A stretch of 64,000 nt of DNA from NCBI GenBank assembly GCA_002633005.1, contig NMRA01000235.1:409806-473805 (forward strand). The letters are read 5' to 3'. How positions within the stretch are numbered: the first letter of the stretch is position 1; every line of letters starts with the position of its first letter. The DNA comes from Phoronis australis. Taxonomy: Eukaryota > Phoronida > Phoronidae. Position numbers and translations under genes: made by a program. Of this stretch, positions 12,916 through 22,755 are shown piece by piece. Under the pieces are notes generated by a model, which ran no database searches, was not told the DNA's origin, and saw only the letters and a list, made by a program, of their open reading frames with translations.

Positions 12916-13489
12916 CGTATACATGTAGCTTCAAGTCAAGCTCTAGGTAAGCAAGTTGCATGAGTACAGCAGAGGCATGTGGAATTCTCCATTATAAATA
13001 TATGGGTAGAATCAACAATTACATGTATACAAAATGGGGATCGGCGTGCAAACCAGGACTGTTTGTTTAGGAGTATGCTGTCGGATAAAATGAGGCGTTT
13101 TTTTCTTGGATAACTGAGGTTATGCATCGTCGTCCTATGATCGACCAAGATGTTTGCACTGGTACACCTTGAGACTCTTTACAACTTTCAACAGTTAATC
13201 GGTTGCATTTTGGCCCACAATTTAGAAAACGTCATACCCAATCTTGGATTGGAGTAATGTGCAGAGACAGTTGCAGATTTTGCACTACTTATGCAGCATC
13301 AAATACTTCCCATAGCCATAACTAGGAACTTAAACCATAGTGGAATCATGGACAGACAGTCACCTCGTGTAGCACCGGTCAACAGTGGGACAGGGTCGGC
13401 AGGGTTTACTCTAGCGCTCTCTGTTTTCAGCTATTGGATATAACATTGTTTCATTTTCTAGTAACAACGACGCCACCACGTCTACAGGG
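12916..13489. other. Upstream region of the WSC-kringle gene
   Basis: This is the sequence just before the signal-peptide exon. I see no clear TATA box. Acceptor-like sites at about 13433 (TTTTCAG) and 13460 (TTTTCTAG) lie just before the ATG, so the coding start may sit on an exon that follows a 5' untranslated exon further upstream. Confidence 0.35.
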
Positions 13490-13562
13490 ATGGCTGTGTT
13501 GATCCACTCGTACGCCGCCTGGTGGACACTGATCGTAGCTATCCTACAACAGTCACCGACAG
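13490..13562 (+). CDS. WSC-kringle gene, exon 1: signal peptide
   Basis: The ATG at 13490 has purines at -3 and +4 and opens MAVLIHSYAAWWTLIVAI, a short N-terminus with an uninterrupted hydrophobic core typical of a secretory signal peptide. The exon ends in phase 1 at the strong donor CACAG|GTAAGTGC. Joining it to exon 2 gives ...QQSPT-VYGDS... in frame, which places the likely cleavage site near the exon junction. It directs the downstream WSC and kringle modules to the secretory pathway. The start is inferred from this context; no upstream in-frame alternative is better. Confidence 0.75.
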
Positions 13563-15318
13563 GTAAGTGCTAAACAAAATTAGACATGGGAAGTCACGAT
13601 TGGGTGTTCCCAAGTCGATTTATCTGATTAACGCAAACATGATTATATTTTAGATGTCCATAGTTTAAAATCAACACCAGTCCGTTTGATTTTGCAGAGA
13701 CAGATAAATACATTCCCGGTTTTACGTTGGTTTCCATTGTTTTCGACAAATATTCCATTCACCGAAAGCCTAATTTGTTTGAGTTACTAAAATTTTCCGC
13801 ATACCCGTGTGTTTTCGCCATTCCACTCGCTAACACTTCAAAGTTTTCAATGAGTTGCATTGCGTGTGGCTGCGAGTGACGTCTTTAAACAAAAATTCCA
13901 ATCAATTCCAGAGAGAGTTTTAAAACCTTTATAGCCATACATGTAATTGCCAATTAAAAAAAAAAACACGTGTGGACGATGTCGCGTTTTCCCCGTGTGT
14001 GGGTGGGCGCAGGTTGTTACAGACCGGTGCTAATAGCTTTCGGTGCGAAGATTGACTGAAGACTGGTTCGAGTTAATCCTTTGTTAATCCCAACCGTACG
14101 TTCACAAGCCTACTCAAACAAAACGTCCGACGTAATGTCTGTTTATGCTCCAGCCAGTGCTGCGAAGCCTTGACTTGTGATGAACTTCTGAGACACGTTC
14201 AGCAACTGTTAACTCTTTGATTCAATAACCTGCTGTCTCTATAGCTGGCTCTCTATTGACTATCGCTGTAACTGCTGATTCTCTTCACTGCAACTCAACT
14301 GTAGTTCTCCTGATTGACTTACTTGAACTGACTTGATCTTCTCTTGAACTGACGTGATCTTCTTGGACTCAACTGAACTAACACAAACCCGTGTTTGGTG
14401 TATTTATAGCCTAATGCATTGTTCTGGAACTTTTCATCAATTCAAGCACATTCTAGAACTTTCCTGAATCTACCCGACCATTCTACAAACATGTACTAGT
14501 CTCAAGAATATTCCAGACTGCATTAATCACTGTCATGTTAGAGTCTTCCAGAAAGTTCCACACTATACTGTAGTAAACAAATTACATCATCACTGTTCTG
14601 ACCTCAGTCTTCTAGAAAGTTCCACACTATTTTGTAGTAAACAAATTACATCATCACTGTACTTAACTCAGGGGTCATGCCAATCAAACAGAATAACAAA
14701 ACAAAACAATGCAACTAAAAATACTGTCAGACTATATTCCGACAGACGAAGATCATGAAGATAAATTTGGGTTTTGAAACTTTCGTCTGTGTAAGTATTT
14801 GTCTTTAAAATTGAGGAATAAGTATAAAAATAATACATAGTAAGCGAAAACCAAATACTGTGAAACAACATAGCCTAGGACAACTCGATTGATCAAAAGA
14901 CTGGTAAGAATGCGAAAACTCTTTCTAGTTAAATAATATAAGCCATGTCACCTGCAGATATAGATCCTATGTTGTCTAGAAAAATGTGCTTACAAAAGTT
15001 GTTTTGCCACCAATATAGAATACATCTTGATTAATATTTATCCATGGCAATAAAGTCAAGTGAGAATACACTCTTTCACTCACTTCTGTTGCTTCCTAAT
15101 TTTTAGAACGTTTAAATGTTATTATAAATATAGGTACGTTAATTTATACCAAGTACGTCTTTCTAAAAGCTGCGATTAGTTTAAGAAGACACATATACAT
15201 GTTGCTAAGCTGTTGATTCTCTAACCACTTGGTTGTGGATGTGACTTCGTAACAATTTGGATACGATATTTAAAAAATGTCGTAACTAGTTAGTTCAACG
15301 CGATTTTTTTCATTGCAG
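13563..15318 (+). other. Intron 1 of the WSC-kringle gene
   Basis: The intron runs from GTAAGTGC to TTTCATTGCAG. It carries an antisense heat-shock-element cluster with a TATA box (14401-14622) and the start of the first assembly duplicate (from 14517). The remaining sequence holds no exon that I can support. Confidence 0.65.
14401..14622 (-). promoter_or_regulatory. Heat-shock-element cluster with minus-strand TATA box (possible LTR promoter)
   Basis: Alternating TTC and GAA units spaced by two bases, the heat-shock-factor binding pattern, recur at 14451-14468 (four perfect units), 14506-14513 (two units), 14546-14558 (three units) and 14610-14622 (three units); a weaker match is at 14422-14434. 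TATAAATA on the minus strand lies at 14408-14401, downstream of all of them in that orientation. The last two sites are on a 64-bp tandem duplication. The leftward sequence to about 14010 ends in TGTTACAGACC on the plus strand, like a retrotransposon LTR end, so this may be the promoter half of a solo LTR. No hsp70-like coding sequence follows. Confidence 0.6.
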
Positions 15319-15458
15319 TCTATGGAGATTCACTGGTTTTTCCGACGAAGCTGCCCGGATGTTACTCGGATGGCGAAGTGCGTGTACTTGAGTTCGCATA
15401 CGAGAGTAATGACAACAACCACGCCATGTGTAGACTGAAGTGTGGCGAGAAATTTAAG
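15319..15458 (+). CDS. WSC-kringle gene, exon 2: first half of WSC domain 1
   Basis: It is bounded by TTTCATTGCAG| and TTTAAG|GTAAAA, with phase 1 entry and phase 0 exit. The translation begins YGDSLVFPTKLPGCYSDGEV and continues to AMCRLKCGEKFK. This is the start of a WSC domain: the GCYSD opening, a central R-x-L and the C-x3-C pair. WSC domains are eight-cysteine extracellular modules thought to bind carbohydrate and found in yeast stress sensors, polycystin-1 and Kremen. Three of the eight cysteines are here; the other five are in exon 3. Confidence 0.9.
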
Positions 15459-15887
15459 GTAAAACCTCAAAAGTGGTGAACCTGTGCTTCTTGTTGTCAG
15501 TTATTAGAGACGCAGTGTTTGCATGGTGTAAAACTACCCCATCACTAGGTCACCAAGGAAAAACACTGTGTAATGATTAGTGAGATGACGTCACGGGGCG
15601 TCACTGTTAGTATTGTATTTCAAGTAACGTCTCTCGTAATTTACCAATTTTGACAAAGAGAGGTTACAACGGTTTTCATTGTTTTAATGATGGTTAAAGA
15701 CAGGGATGTGGCGACAGATCAGATGAAACGTAGAACTGAGATCTTGCCAAGTTTCGATATTGCGAACGTGGTTATATTGATTGCATACATGTACACTGTA
15801 CACAATGTATAAACTGTAGTTCGTAGCGTGCATAACGTAAAACTGGTTAATCTGTGTGTACGTACACGGGGCTTGTGATCTTTTGTT

Positions 15888-15888
<1 letters not shown>

Positions 15889-15929
<41 letters not shown>

Positions 15930-15950
15930 GCAGCAGCAGCGGCAGCAGCA

Positions 15951-15981
<31 letters not shown>

Positions 15982-16068
15982 GAGCAGCAGCAGCAGCAGC
16001 AGCAGGAGCAGCAGCAGCAGCAGCAGCAGGAGCAGCAGCAGCAGCAGAATCAGCAGCAGCAACAACAA
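15889..16068. repeat. Intronic CAG microsatellite, interrupted form
   Basis: The run consists of CAG triplets with occasional AAG, GAG and AAT, plus two CGG interruptions at 15928-15930 and 15940-15942. It lies in intron 2, so the polyglutamine, polyserine and polyleucine frames that it creates are not proteins. The duplicate at 18608-18787 is the same length but lacks the CGG units. Confidence 0.95.
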
Positions 16069-16940
16069 TTAGAGGCAGTATTTTTATTACAACAAAATAC
16101 AGCAGTTACAACACTATGAACAGTATTTTGATTTCAATTTAAAGTAATTACTATTGATCACCACCCCATCACACTCCTATTGTTAAGTAACTTTTGATTC
16201 AGAAGATAAATCTTCAGATTTTTCTAATTCTTTGCTTAACGTACTTATCTCAAAGGGCAATTAAATTCAAAAAAATAAAAAAATAATACTAAATTACGTA
16301 ATACATATCATGGCATAATATTCAAATCCTTTCTGTCATCAAACTGGAAACCTTTCTGGGCACAATTTTGCACAACGGCGGAGACCAATCTTCGACTATT
16401 TCCGTCTATTTCCGTGATCAGATATCCTGTGTGGCAGTCTGGGAACGATTCCTGAATACCGATCATGTTGTCATTGAAGAAATATTGACATCAACGTGAG
16501 CGTAAATGCCTTGTTACCTTGTTTGGATGTTTTAATTCTCTTTTTGGTTCTTTTCATAAAAATGATTATTCATTGTCCAAATTTTACCCGTTCTTTCATA
16601 GGCGGCTTTGGTTGGGACCAGCCCCCCCCCCCTTGGCTGCCGCAAGCAAAATGAAACCGCAGCAGCAACAGCGTGAAGCGTGAGGAAATATTGAATTCAG
16701 TAAATAGAACCGGTAGCGGATGAGGGGGGTGGCTCAGACCTCAGACCGCGGCGGAATCGTGTCCTCGATTTTTATTTAGTCCACCGATAGATTTTCTGAA
16801 CAGAAGGTCCACATCGCCGACCCCCGAAACTTTCATGTGTATCTGCAATCACGCTTTGCCCAATTCTCTGAGGCACATGTTGGCACCCCCTTTATGGTAT
16901 CGTAGATCCTCTGCTTTCTTTGCATATAAGAAATGGTATT

Positions 16941-17297
16941 CAAACAGTACACACCATGGATTTTTGCACATTTCGACTAAATGTATGACGTAACATTTAG
17001 CCAAATCCATTATTATTTTGTGTCATTAGTTCGAAATTTTGATTTCTCTTTCAATTTTGCCAATTTTCCCGCCATTTGACATCATGGGTTGAACACAAGA
17101 GATCAGCGACTAGCATTGAACAACGGCGGAGAGTAGGGAATTTGAAACTGACAACGATTATGAACAAGAAATGAACAAATACTATGTAAAAATGTACGAG
17201 AATGGTGGCCAGGATGACGGAATGGGGTTGCACGAAAGCGAGAACGAGTTTGATATGTTTTCAGCTGCGTACTTTTCAACTTTGAGGCCTTACGAAC
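16941..17297. other. Unmatched segment between the duplicate copies
   Basis: This stretch follows the end of copy 1 and stops at the N. It has no counterpart after copy 2, where different sequence begins at 19660. It may be a haplotype-specific insertion or the true contig end. No gene is seen. Confidence 0.5.
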
Positions 17298-17298
17298 N
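17298..17298. other. Single-base assembly gap
   Basis: One N sits directly before the second copy of a 2.4-kb duplicate, the signature of two contigs joined without overlap removal. Confidence 0.9.
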
Positions 17299-18037
17299 AC
17301 TGCATTAATCACTGTCATGTTAGAGTCTTCCAGAAAGTTCCACACTATACTGTAGTAAACAAATTACATCATCATTGTACTTAACTCAGGGGTCATGCCA
17401 ATCAAACAGAATAACAAAACAAAACAATGCAACTAAAAATACTGTCAGACTATATTCTGACAGACGAAGATCATGAAGATAAATTTGGGTTTTGAAACTT
17501 TCGTCTGTGTAAGTATTTGTCTTTAAAATTGAGGAATAAGTATAAAAATAATACATAGTTAGCGAAAACCAAATAGTGTGAAACAACATAGCCTAGGACA
17601 ACTCGATTGATCAAAAGACTGGTCAGAATGCGAAAACTCTTTCTAGTTAAATAATATAAGCCATGTCACCTGCAGATATAGATCCTATGTTGTCTAGAAA
17701 AAAGTGCTTACAAAAGTTGTTTTGCCACCAATATAGAATACATCTTGATTAATATTTATCCATGGCAATAAAGTCAAGTGAGAATACACTCTTTCACTCA
17801 CTTCTGTTGCTTCCTAATTTTTAGAACGTTTAAATGTTATTATAAATATAGGTACGTTTATTTATACCAAGTACGTCTTTCTAAATGTTGCGATTAGTTT
17901 AAGAAGACACTTATGTATCTTTCTAAGCTGTTGATTCTCTAACCACTTTTTTGTGAATGTGACTTCGTAACAATTTGCATACGATATTTAAAAAAATGTC
18001 GTAACTAGTTAGTTCAACGCGATTTTTTTCATTGCAG

Positions 18038-18177
18038 TCTATGGAGATTCACTCGTTTTTCCGACGAAGCTGCCCGGATGTTACTCGGATGGCGAAGTGC
18101 GTGTACTTGAGTTCGCATACGAGAGTAATGACAACAACCACGCCATGTGTAGACTGAAGTGTGGCGAGAAATTTAAG
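18038..18177 (+). CDS. Duplicate of exon 2 (first half of WSC domain 1)
   Basis: It has the same 140-bp length, splice sites and protein as 15319-15458. The only coding change noticed is CTG to CTC at the Leu of DSLVF, which is silent. Exon 2 ends in phase 0 and this exon needs phase 1 entry, so both cannot be spliced in series in frame. It is either the same exon from a second haplotype or, less likely, a mutually exclusive exon. Gene models should use one copy. Confidence 0.85.
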
Positions 18178-18606
18178 GTAAAACCTCACAAGTGGTGAAC
18201 CTGTGCTTCTTGTTGTCAGTTATTAGAGACGCAGTGTTTGCATGGTGTAAAACTACCCCATCACTAGGTCACCAAGGAAAAACACTGTGTAATGATTAGT
18301 GAGAAGACGTCACGGGGCGTCACTGTTAGTATTGTATTTCAAGTAACGTCTCTCGTAATTTACCAATTTTGACAAAGAGAGGTTACAACTGTTTTCATTG
18401 TTTTAATGATGGTTAAAGACAGGGATGTGGCGACAGATCAGATGAAACGTAGAACTGAGATCTTGCCAAGTTTCGATATTGCGAACGTGGTTATATTGAT
18501 TGCATACATGTACACTGTACACAATGTATAAACTGTAGTTCGTAGCGTGCATAACGTAAAACTGGTTAATCTGTGTGTACGTACACGGGGCTTGTGATCT
18601 TTTGTT

Positions 18607-18607
<1 letters not shown>

Positions 18608-18700
<93 letters not shown>

Positions 18701-18787
18701 GAGCAGCAGCAGCAGCAGCAGCAGGAGCAGCAGCAGCAGCAGCAGCAGGAGCAGCAGCAGCAGCAGAATCAGCAGCAGCAACAACAA
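18608..18787. repeat. Intronic CAG microsatellite, uninterrupted form
   Basis: It corresponds to 15889-16068, but the left part is a pure CAG run with no CGG. It is equal in length to the other copy, so the alleles differ by substitution and not by repeat number. Confidence 0.95.
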
Positions 18788-19659
18788 TTAGAGGCAGTAT
18801 TTTTATTACAACAAAATACAGCAGTTACAACACTATGAACAGTATTTTGATTTCAATTTAAAGTAATTACTATTGATCACCACCCCATCACACTCCTATT
18901 GTTAAGTAACTTTTGATTCAGAAGATAAATCTTCAGATTTTTCTAATTCTTTGCTTAACGTACTTATCTCAAAGGGCAATTAAATTCAAAAAAATAAAAA
19001 AATAATACTAAATTACGTAATACATATCATGGCATAATATTCAAATCCTTTCTGTCATCAAACTGGAAACCTTTCTGGGCACAATTTTGCACAACGGCGG
19101 AGACCAATCTTCGACTATTTCCGTCTATTTCCGTGATCAGATATCCTGTGTGGCAGTCTGGGAACGATTCCTGAATACCGATCATGTTGTCATTGAAGAA
19201 ATATTGACATCAACGTGAGCGTAAATGCCTTGTTACCTTGTTTGGATGTTTTAATTCTCTTTTTGGTTCTTTTCATAAAAATGATTATTCATTGTCCAAA
19301 TTTTACCCGTTCTTTCATAGGCGGCTTTGGTTGGGACCAGCCCCCCCCCCCTTGGCTGCCGCAAGCAAAATGAAACCGCAGCAGCAACAGCGTGAAGCGT
19401 GAGGAAATATTGAATTCAGTAAATAGAACCGGTAGCGGATGAGGGGGGTGGCTCAGACCTCAGACCGCGGCGGAATCGTGTCCTCGTTTTTTATTTAGTC
19501 CACCGATAGATTTTCTGAACAGAAGGTCCACATCGCCGACCCCCGAAACTTTCATGTGTATCTGCAATCACGCTTTGCCCAATTCTCTGAGGCACATGTT
19601 GGCACCCCCTTTATGGTATCGTAGATCCTCTGCTTTCTTTGCATATAAGAAATGGTATT

Positions 19660-20976
19660 TAATGCATAATCATAAGTTTCTGAATTACTTCGCATATCCA
19701 GTATCCAACGCTCGGCTACTGAGGTCAGGCCGACTCATCGCGACGGTTCGTCACTTTTTAACAACAGTACCCGTTTGGGTAATAAATTAGAGGAAAGAAC
19801 TTTCTTGATCAACAAGCGTCTTATCTTTATCGCTGTATTGTGAAACTGATGCTAAGTACCAGCCTGAAGTGAACAATTGCCGTGTGACTGCGGCGGACGT
19901 GTGAGCGAAGTGCGTACTTGACAGCACTGCTTCACTGGTCGTTAAAAAATTAAATTAAAATAAATCCACATACGGTGATGTTTCAACAAACAACAACACG
20001 CTTTATCTGAAAACGGTGAGCTCCTCAGATTTAAATAATTAATCACCATCGCCGAGCAACTAGAACTCTGCGAAAAACTTATAACTGCCAAAAGGCGGTA
20101 ATACATGGACCTAACAGGCACCATGGCAAGTTTTCCGACTGAAGTTTTTTCACCACCTAACGGTATTCTGTTGGCAGTCATAACGGGAAGTTGCGAGAGA
20201 CAACCCCTGGTGTCTTAGTCTCCGTTTAAATTAAATTTTGATATATCTGCAATTTAATTGTCAGGATATTCTAACTGTATAGCAGTTTTAGTCAATTATT
20301 TTGATGATACATGTTCGTTGTTCTGTTTATATTGTTTTGTTTACCAGAGTTATGGTTACACCCAGTAAAACACGTTTAGCTAGCCTAGTTCGCCATAGTC
20401 ACTGCTTTGTTCTTCAGTCGTTGGCACAGGACTCTTAAGACCGTAATTTTATGCAAGTGTCGGAAACTATCTTAGTTTATATAAGGCATTGATGATTTAA
20501 ACCATTTATTCCGATAAAACAGCCGGGGACGGCATGCCTTCGTCTCGATCGGTCGGCACCAGGTCCTGGGCTGCTGGTCCGAGTGGGGAAAATAATCTCT
20601 GTCTTAATTGATTTTGCCTCATTTTATCAACATTTTCAGTATACATTGTCTCTATTTTGGTTTCATCAAAGTTAAGGTCCGCTGTCGTTTATTTTGTCCC
20701 CGTTTGCCTACTGGTAACTGACACTGCTCCAGTTGCTGAGGGGGCGTATTTAACACTGGGTTCCTGAGTTTACTTTTCTATGGGTTTCGTGGTTAGTTCA
20801 GAATGGCGGTGTGTTCTTGGGTAGGAATCGTGTGTGGCACGTTTATTTAAACTTGTTACACATGATACATGCATACAGACACTAACTGAGGTCCTGCTTT
20901 TTGTGTATAAAAATGTGTGGTACCTGAGACTCTCTTCTCTACACGTAAGATATGAATCAAATGAATTTTCCAACAG
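19660..20976 (+). other. Rest of intron 2
   Basis: No exon is seen. The intron ends at the acceptor TTTTCCAACAG. If the 2.4-kb duplicate is an artefact, the true intron 2 runs from 18178 to 20976, about 2.8 kb. Confidence 0.55.
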
Positions 20977-21142
20977 AAATACGCAGCTGTGCAGAACGGA
21001 AGACAGTGTTTCTGCGGCAACCTCTTCACTCTTGGTAGCTCCCTTCAGCCAGATTCCAAATGTGATATGAAGTGCCCTGGTGCATCAGCACAAAACTGTG
21101 GCGGTAAATGGTTTAACTGGGTCATGCGTTCGATCTTACCAG
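20977..21142 (+). CDS. WSC-kringle gene, exon 3: second half of WSC domain 1
   Basis: The exon enters in phase 0 after TTTTCCAACAG and leaves in phase 1 at CTTACCAG|GTAAGG. The translation has KYAAVQNGRQCFCGNLF, then KCDMKCPGASAQNCGG and WFNWV. This is the canonical back half of a WSC domain: G-x-x-C-x-C-G-N, the C-x3-C-P-G pair, and a final C-G-G with aromatic residues. With exon 2 it completes eight cysteines. The phase-0 intron inside the domain contrasts with WSC domain 2, which is on one exon. Confidence 0.92.
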
Positions 21143-22482
21143 GTAAGGATACAATTTGTAATGCCTTGAAGTGTTCTTGATTGAGAAGCCAGAAATTAAT
21201 AAATCGCTACGTTACCGGCAATATACTAATTGACCGGGCACCGAGGCAAAGTTTGAGCGCATGCTGATTCAGTATTTGCTGACAGAAAGCTGTTGTAAAA
21301 CACAATAGTTCGATTTTATATCCTATGGTAAGATGTTAGGGAATCTTTACTTAGATATTCATGAACTTTATTCGAATCAGTGTGTACTGTACAACTTTTG
21401 TCGGGACGGTGGCTGTGGAAGGCTAACCCGACTTCACGGAGCCCGACGACCTAGTAAGTAGGTTTGCAGTTTCGCGGCGAATTCAATAAAATAATCACAC
21501 GCACACTTTTTCTTTGGCTGACTAGTATAGTCTAGTTTAGTTTCCAACTTTGGCTGGTATATATTCGTGATGTGTTCAGTCCAGCCGCGGCGATGGGCCT
21601 GATCGGGTTCCGAGCCACTGGCCGGTATAGCAGCTGCGTTTTGTGTGTTTAGATTTGAAAAAATCGCGTCTAAAATTACAACACACAGCTATTTTCTCAT
21701 GGCTGTATTTCACGGGCGAATAACTTGAATTTACTCTGTGTATTTGAAAGCGTTTTACATTACATTTTGACGATTTATTGATGTAAATGATGAATTCAAG
21801 CGATAAGCTGACACTAGCAAGCGTGTTGTGAACTGCTGTAGCCTACAGTCTGCACTCGAAACTCTGGCGTCATTGGTTAATTTTAACATCTCCGTCTGCC
21901 GTCAAGTGTCAGGTAAAAGAGCTGTATCTGCTGCTATCGAGTGGAACTACTCGATCTAAATTGATACAAACTAATTTGTTTTTGGTGACATTCTCCTTTA
22001 ACACTGGTATCCATTTGAAAAAGATCCTCAAGATACATGTCGAATTATTTTTGCCAAAAACCGCACGAATCTGTTAGTTTTGGCAGACATCCACAAATAT
22101 CCAATGAAAACACATCGTTTGGCTCCTACAGTGTACATTCCAAGATCTTTCCAAAGCATCGAAAAGCGAAAGTTAAACCATCAAGTTTACTGTATATGCG
22201 TCCACCACACTGGCATTTTACCTTACGTGAATTAAGTCGTCAATATGACCTGGAACATTCTTATGTTGGGTAGCTTATTTCATGATTGTAAACCGTATTT
22301 TGTGGGATTATCTTTTCATAGTACTTTACCTTAACATAATAAGTCTAAGTAGCAGGATGCGTGATATCAACTCACGGGACTTTGACATAGAAAGCTGGTT
22401 TACCTGTATATTGTCTGCCGAAAACACTCCTGTTGATATATTTGTCTCAACTAGGCTGTTCACCTAAACTTCTTATCTCCAG
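21143..22482 (+). other. Intron 3 of the WSC-kringle gene
   Basis: The intron runs from GTAAGG to TTATCTCCAG. Half of it is the inverted R1 repeat (21335-22002); the rest shows no supported feature. Confidence 0.65.
21335..22002 (-). repeat. Dispersed repeat R1, copy 2
   Basis: It is the reverse complement of the family member at 1584-2354, and begins GTTAGGGAATCTTTACTTA. It inserted within intron 3. The element family is not identified. Confidence 0.8.
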
Positions 22483-22755
22483 CCTTACCCGGATGCTTTG
22501 GTGATAGTGTTGAGCGCGATCTGGAGCACCATGCATACACATCGTCAGGAAACACGAATGACTTGTGCCGGGATGAATGCGGAAATTATGGATACTTATT
22601 CGCCGGTACACAAAATGGCAGGGAGTGCTGGTGCGGCAACCGATACGGGAAGCACTGGAAGAAACCTGACGAGGAGTGCAATATGCCGTGTCCAGGTACT
22701 GTGGGACAACTCTGCGGTGCTAAACATCGGAACTGGGTCCAAAAGGCCAAGCGAG
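22483..22755 (+). CDS. WSC-kringle gene, exon 4: complete WSC domain 2
   Basis: This is one 273-bp exon, phase 1 in and phase 1 out, bounded by TTATCTCCAG| and AGCGAG|GTAGT. The translation opens ALPGCFGDSVERDLEHHAYT and contains LCRDECGNYGYLFAGTQNG, RECWCGNRYG, EECNMPCPG and LCGAKHRNWV. All eight WSC cysteines and the G-x-E-C-W-C-G-N core are present. A self-contained symmetric exon can be duplicated or shuffled without breaking the frame. Predicted role: an extracellular, probably glycan-binding, module next to WSC domain 1. Confidence 0.93.

Larger units (their letters stand above)
14517..16940 (+). repeat. First copy of a 2.4-kb direct duplicate (likely assembly artefact)
   Basis: It is near-identical to 17299-19659. 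The copies differ by one 64-bp tandem unit, a 1-bp indel, two CAG-to-CGG changes and scattered substitutions. The single N at 17298 immediately precedes the second copy. This pattern fits two haplotypes of one locus placed in tandem by scaffolding. Confidence 0.85.
17299..19659 (+). repeat. Second copy of the 2.4-kb direct duplicate
   Basis: The match to 14517-16940 is collinear throughout (offset 2782 before the 64-bp unit, 2719 at the exon and CAG repeat). It contains a second copy of exon 2, the CAG repeat and the C-run near 19340. Confidence 0.85.

Noticed and set aside
13600-14400. A heat-shock protein gene on the minus strand downstream of the HSE cluster
   Set aside because: No hsp70, small hsp or other chaperone-like frame is present leftward of the TATA box.
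15854-16119. Polyglutamine/polyserine open frames (and polyleucine on the other strand), also at 18573-18838
   Set aside because: They are produced only by a CAG microsatellite in intron 2; three frames and both strands are open at once.
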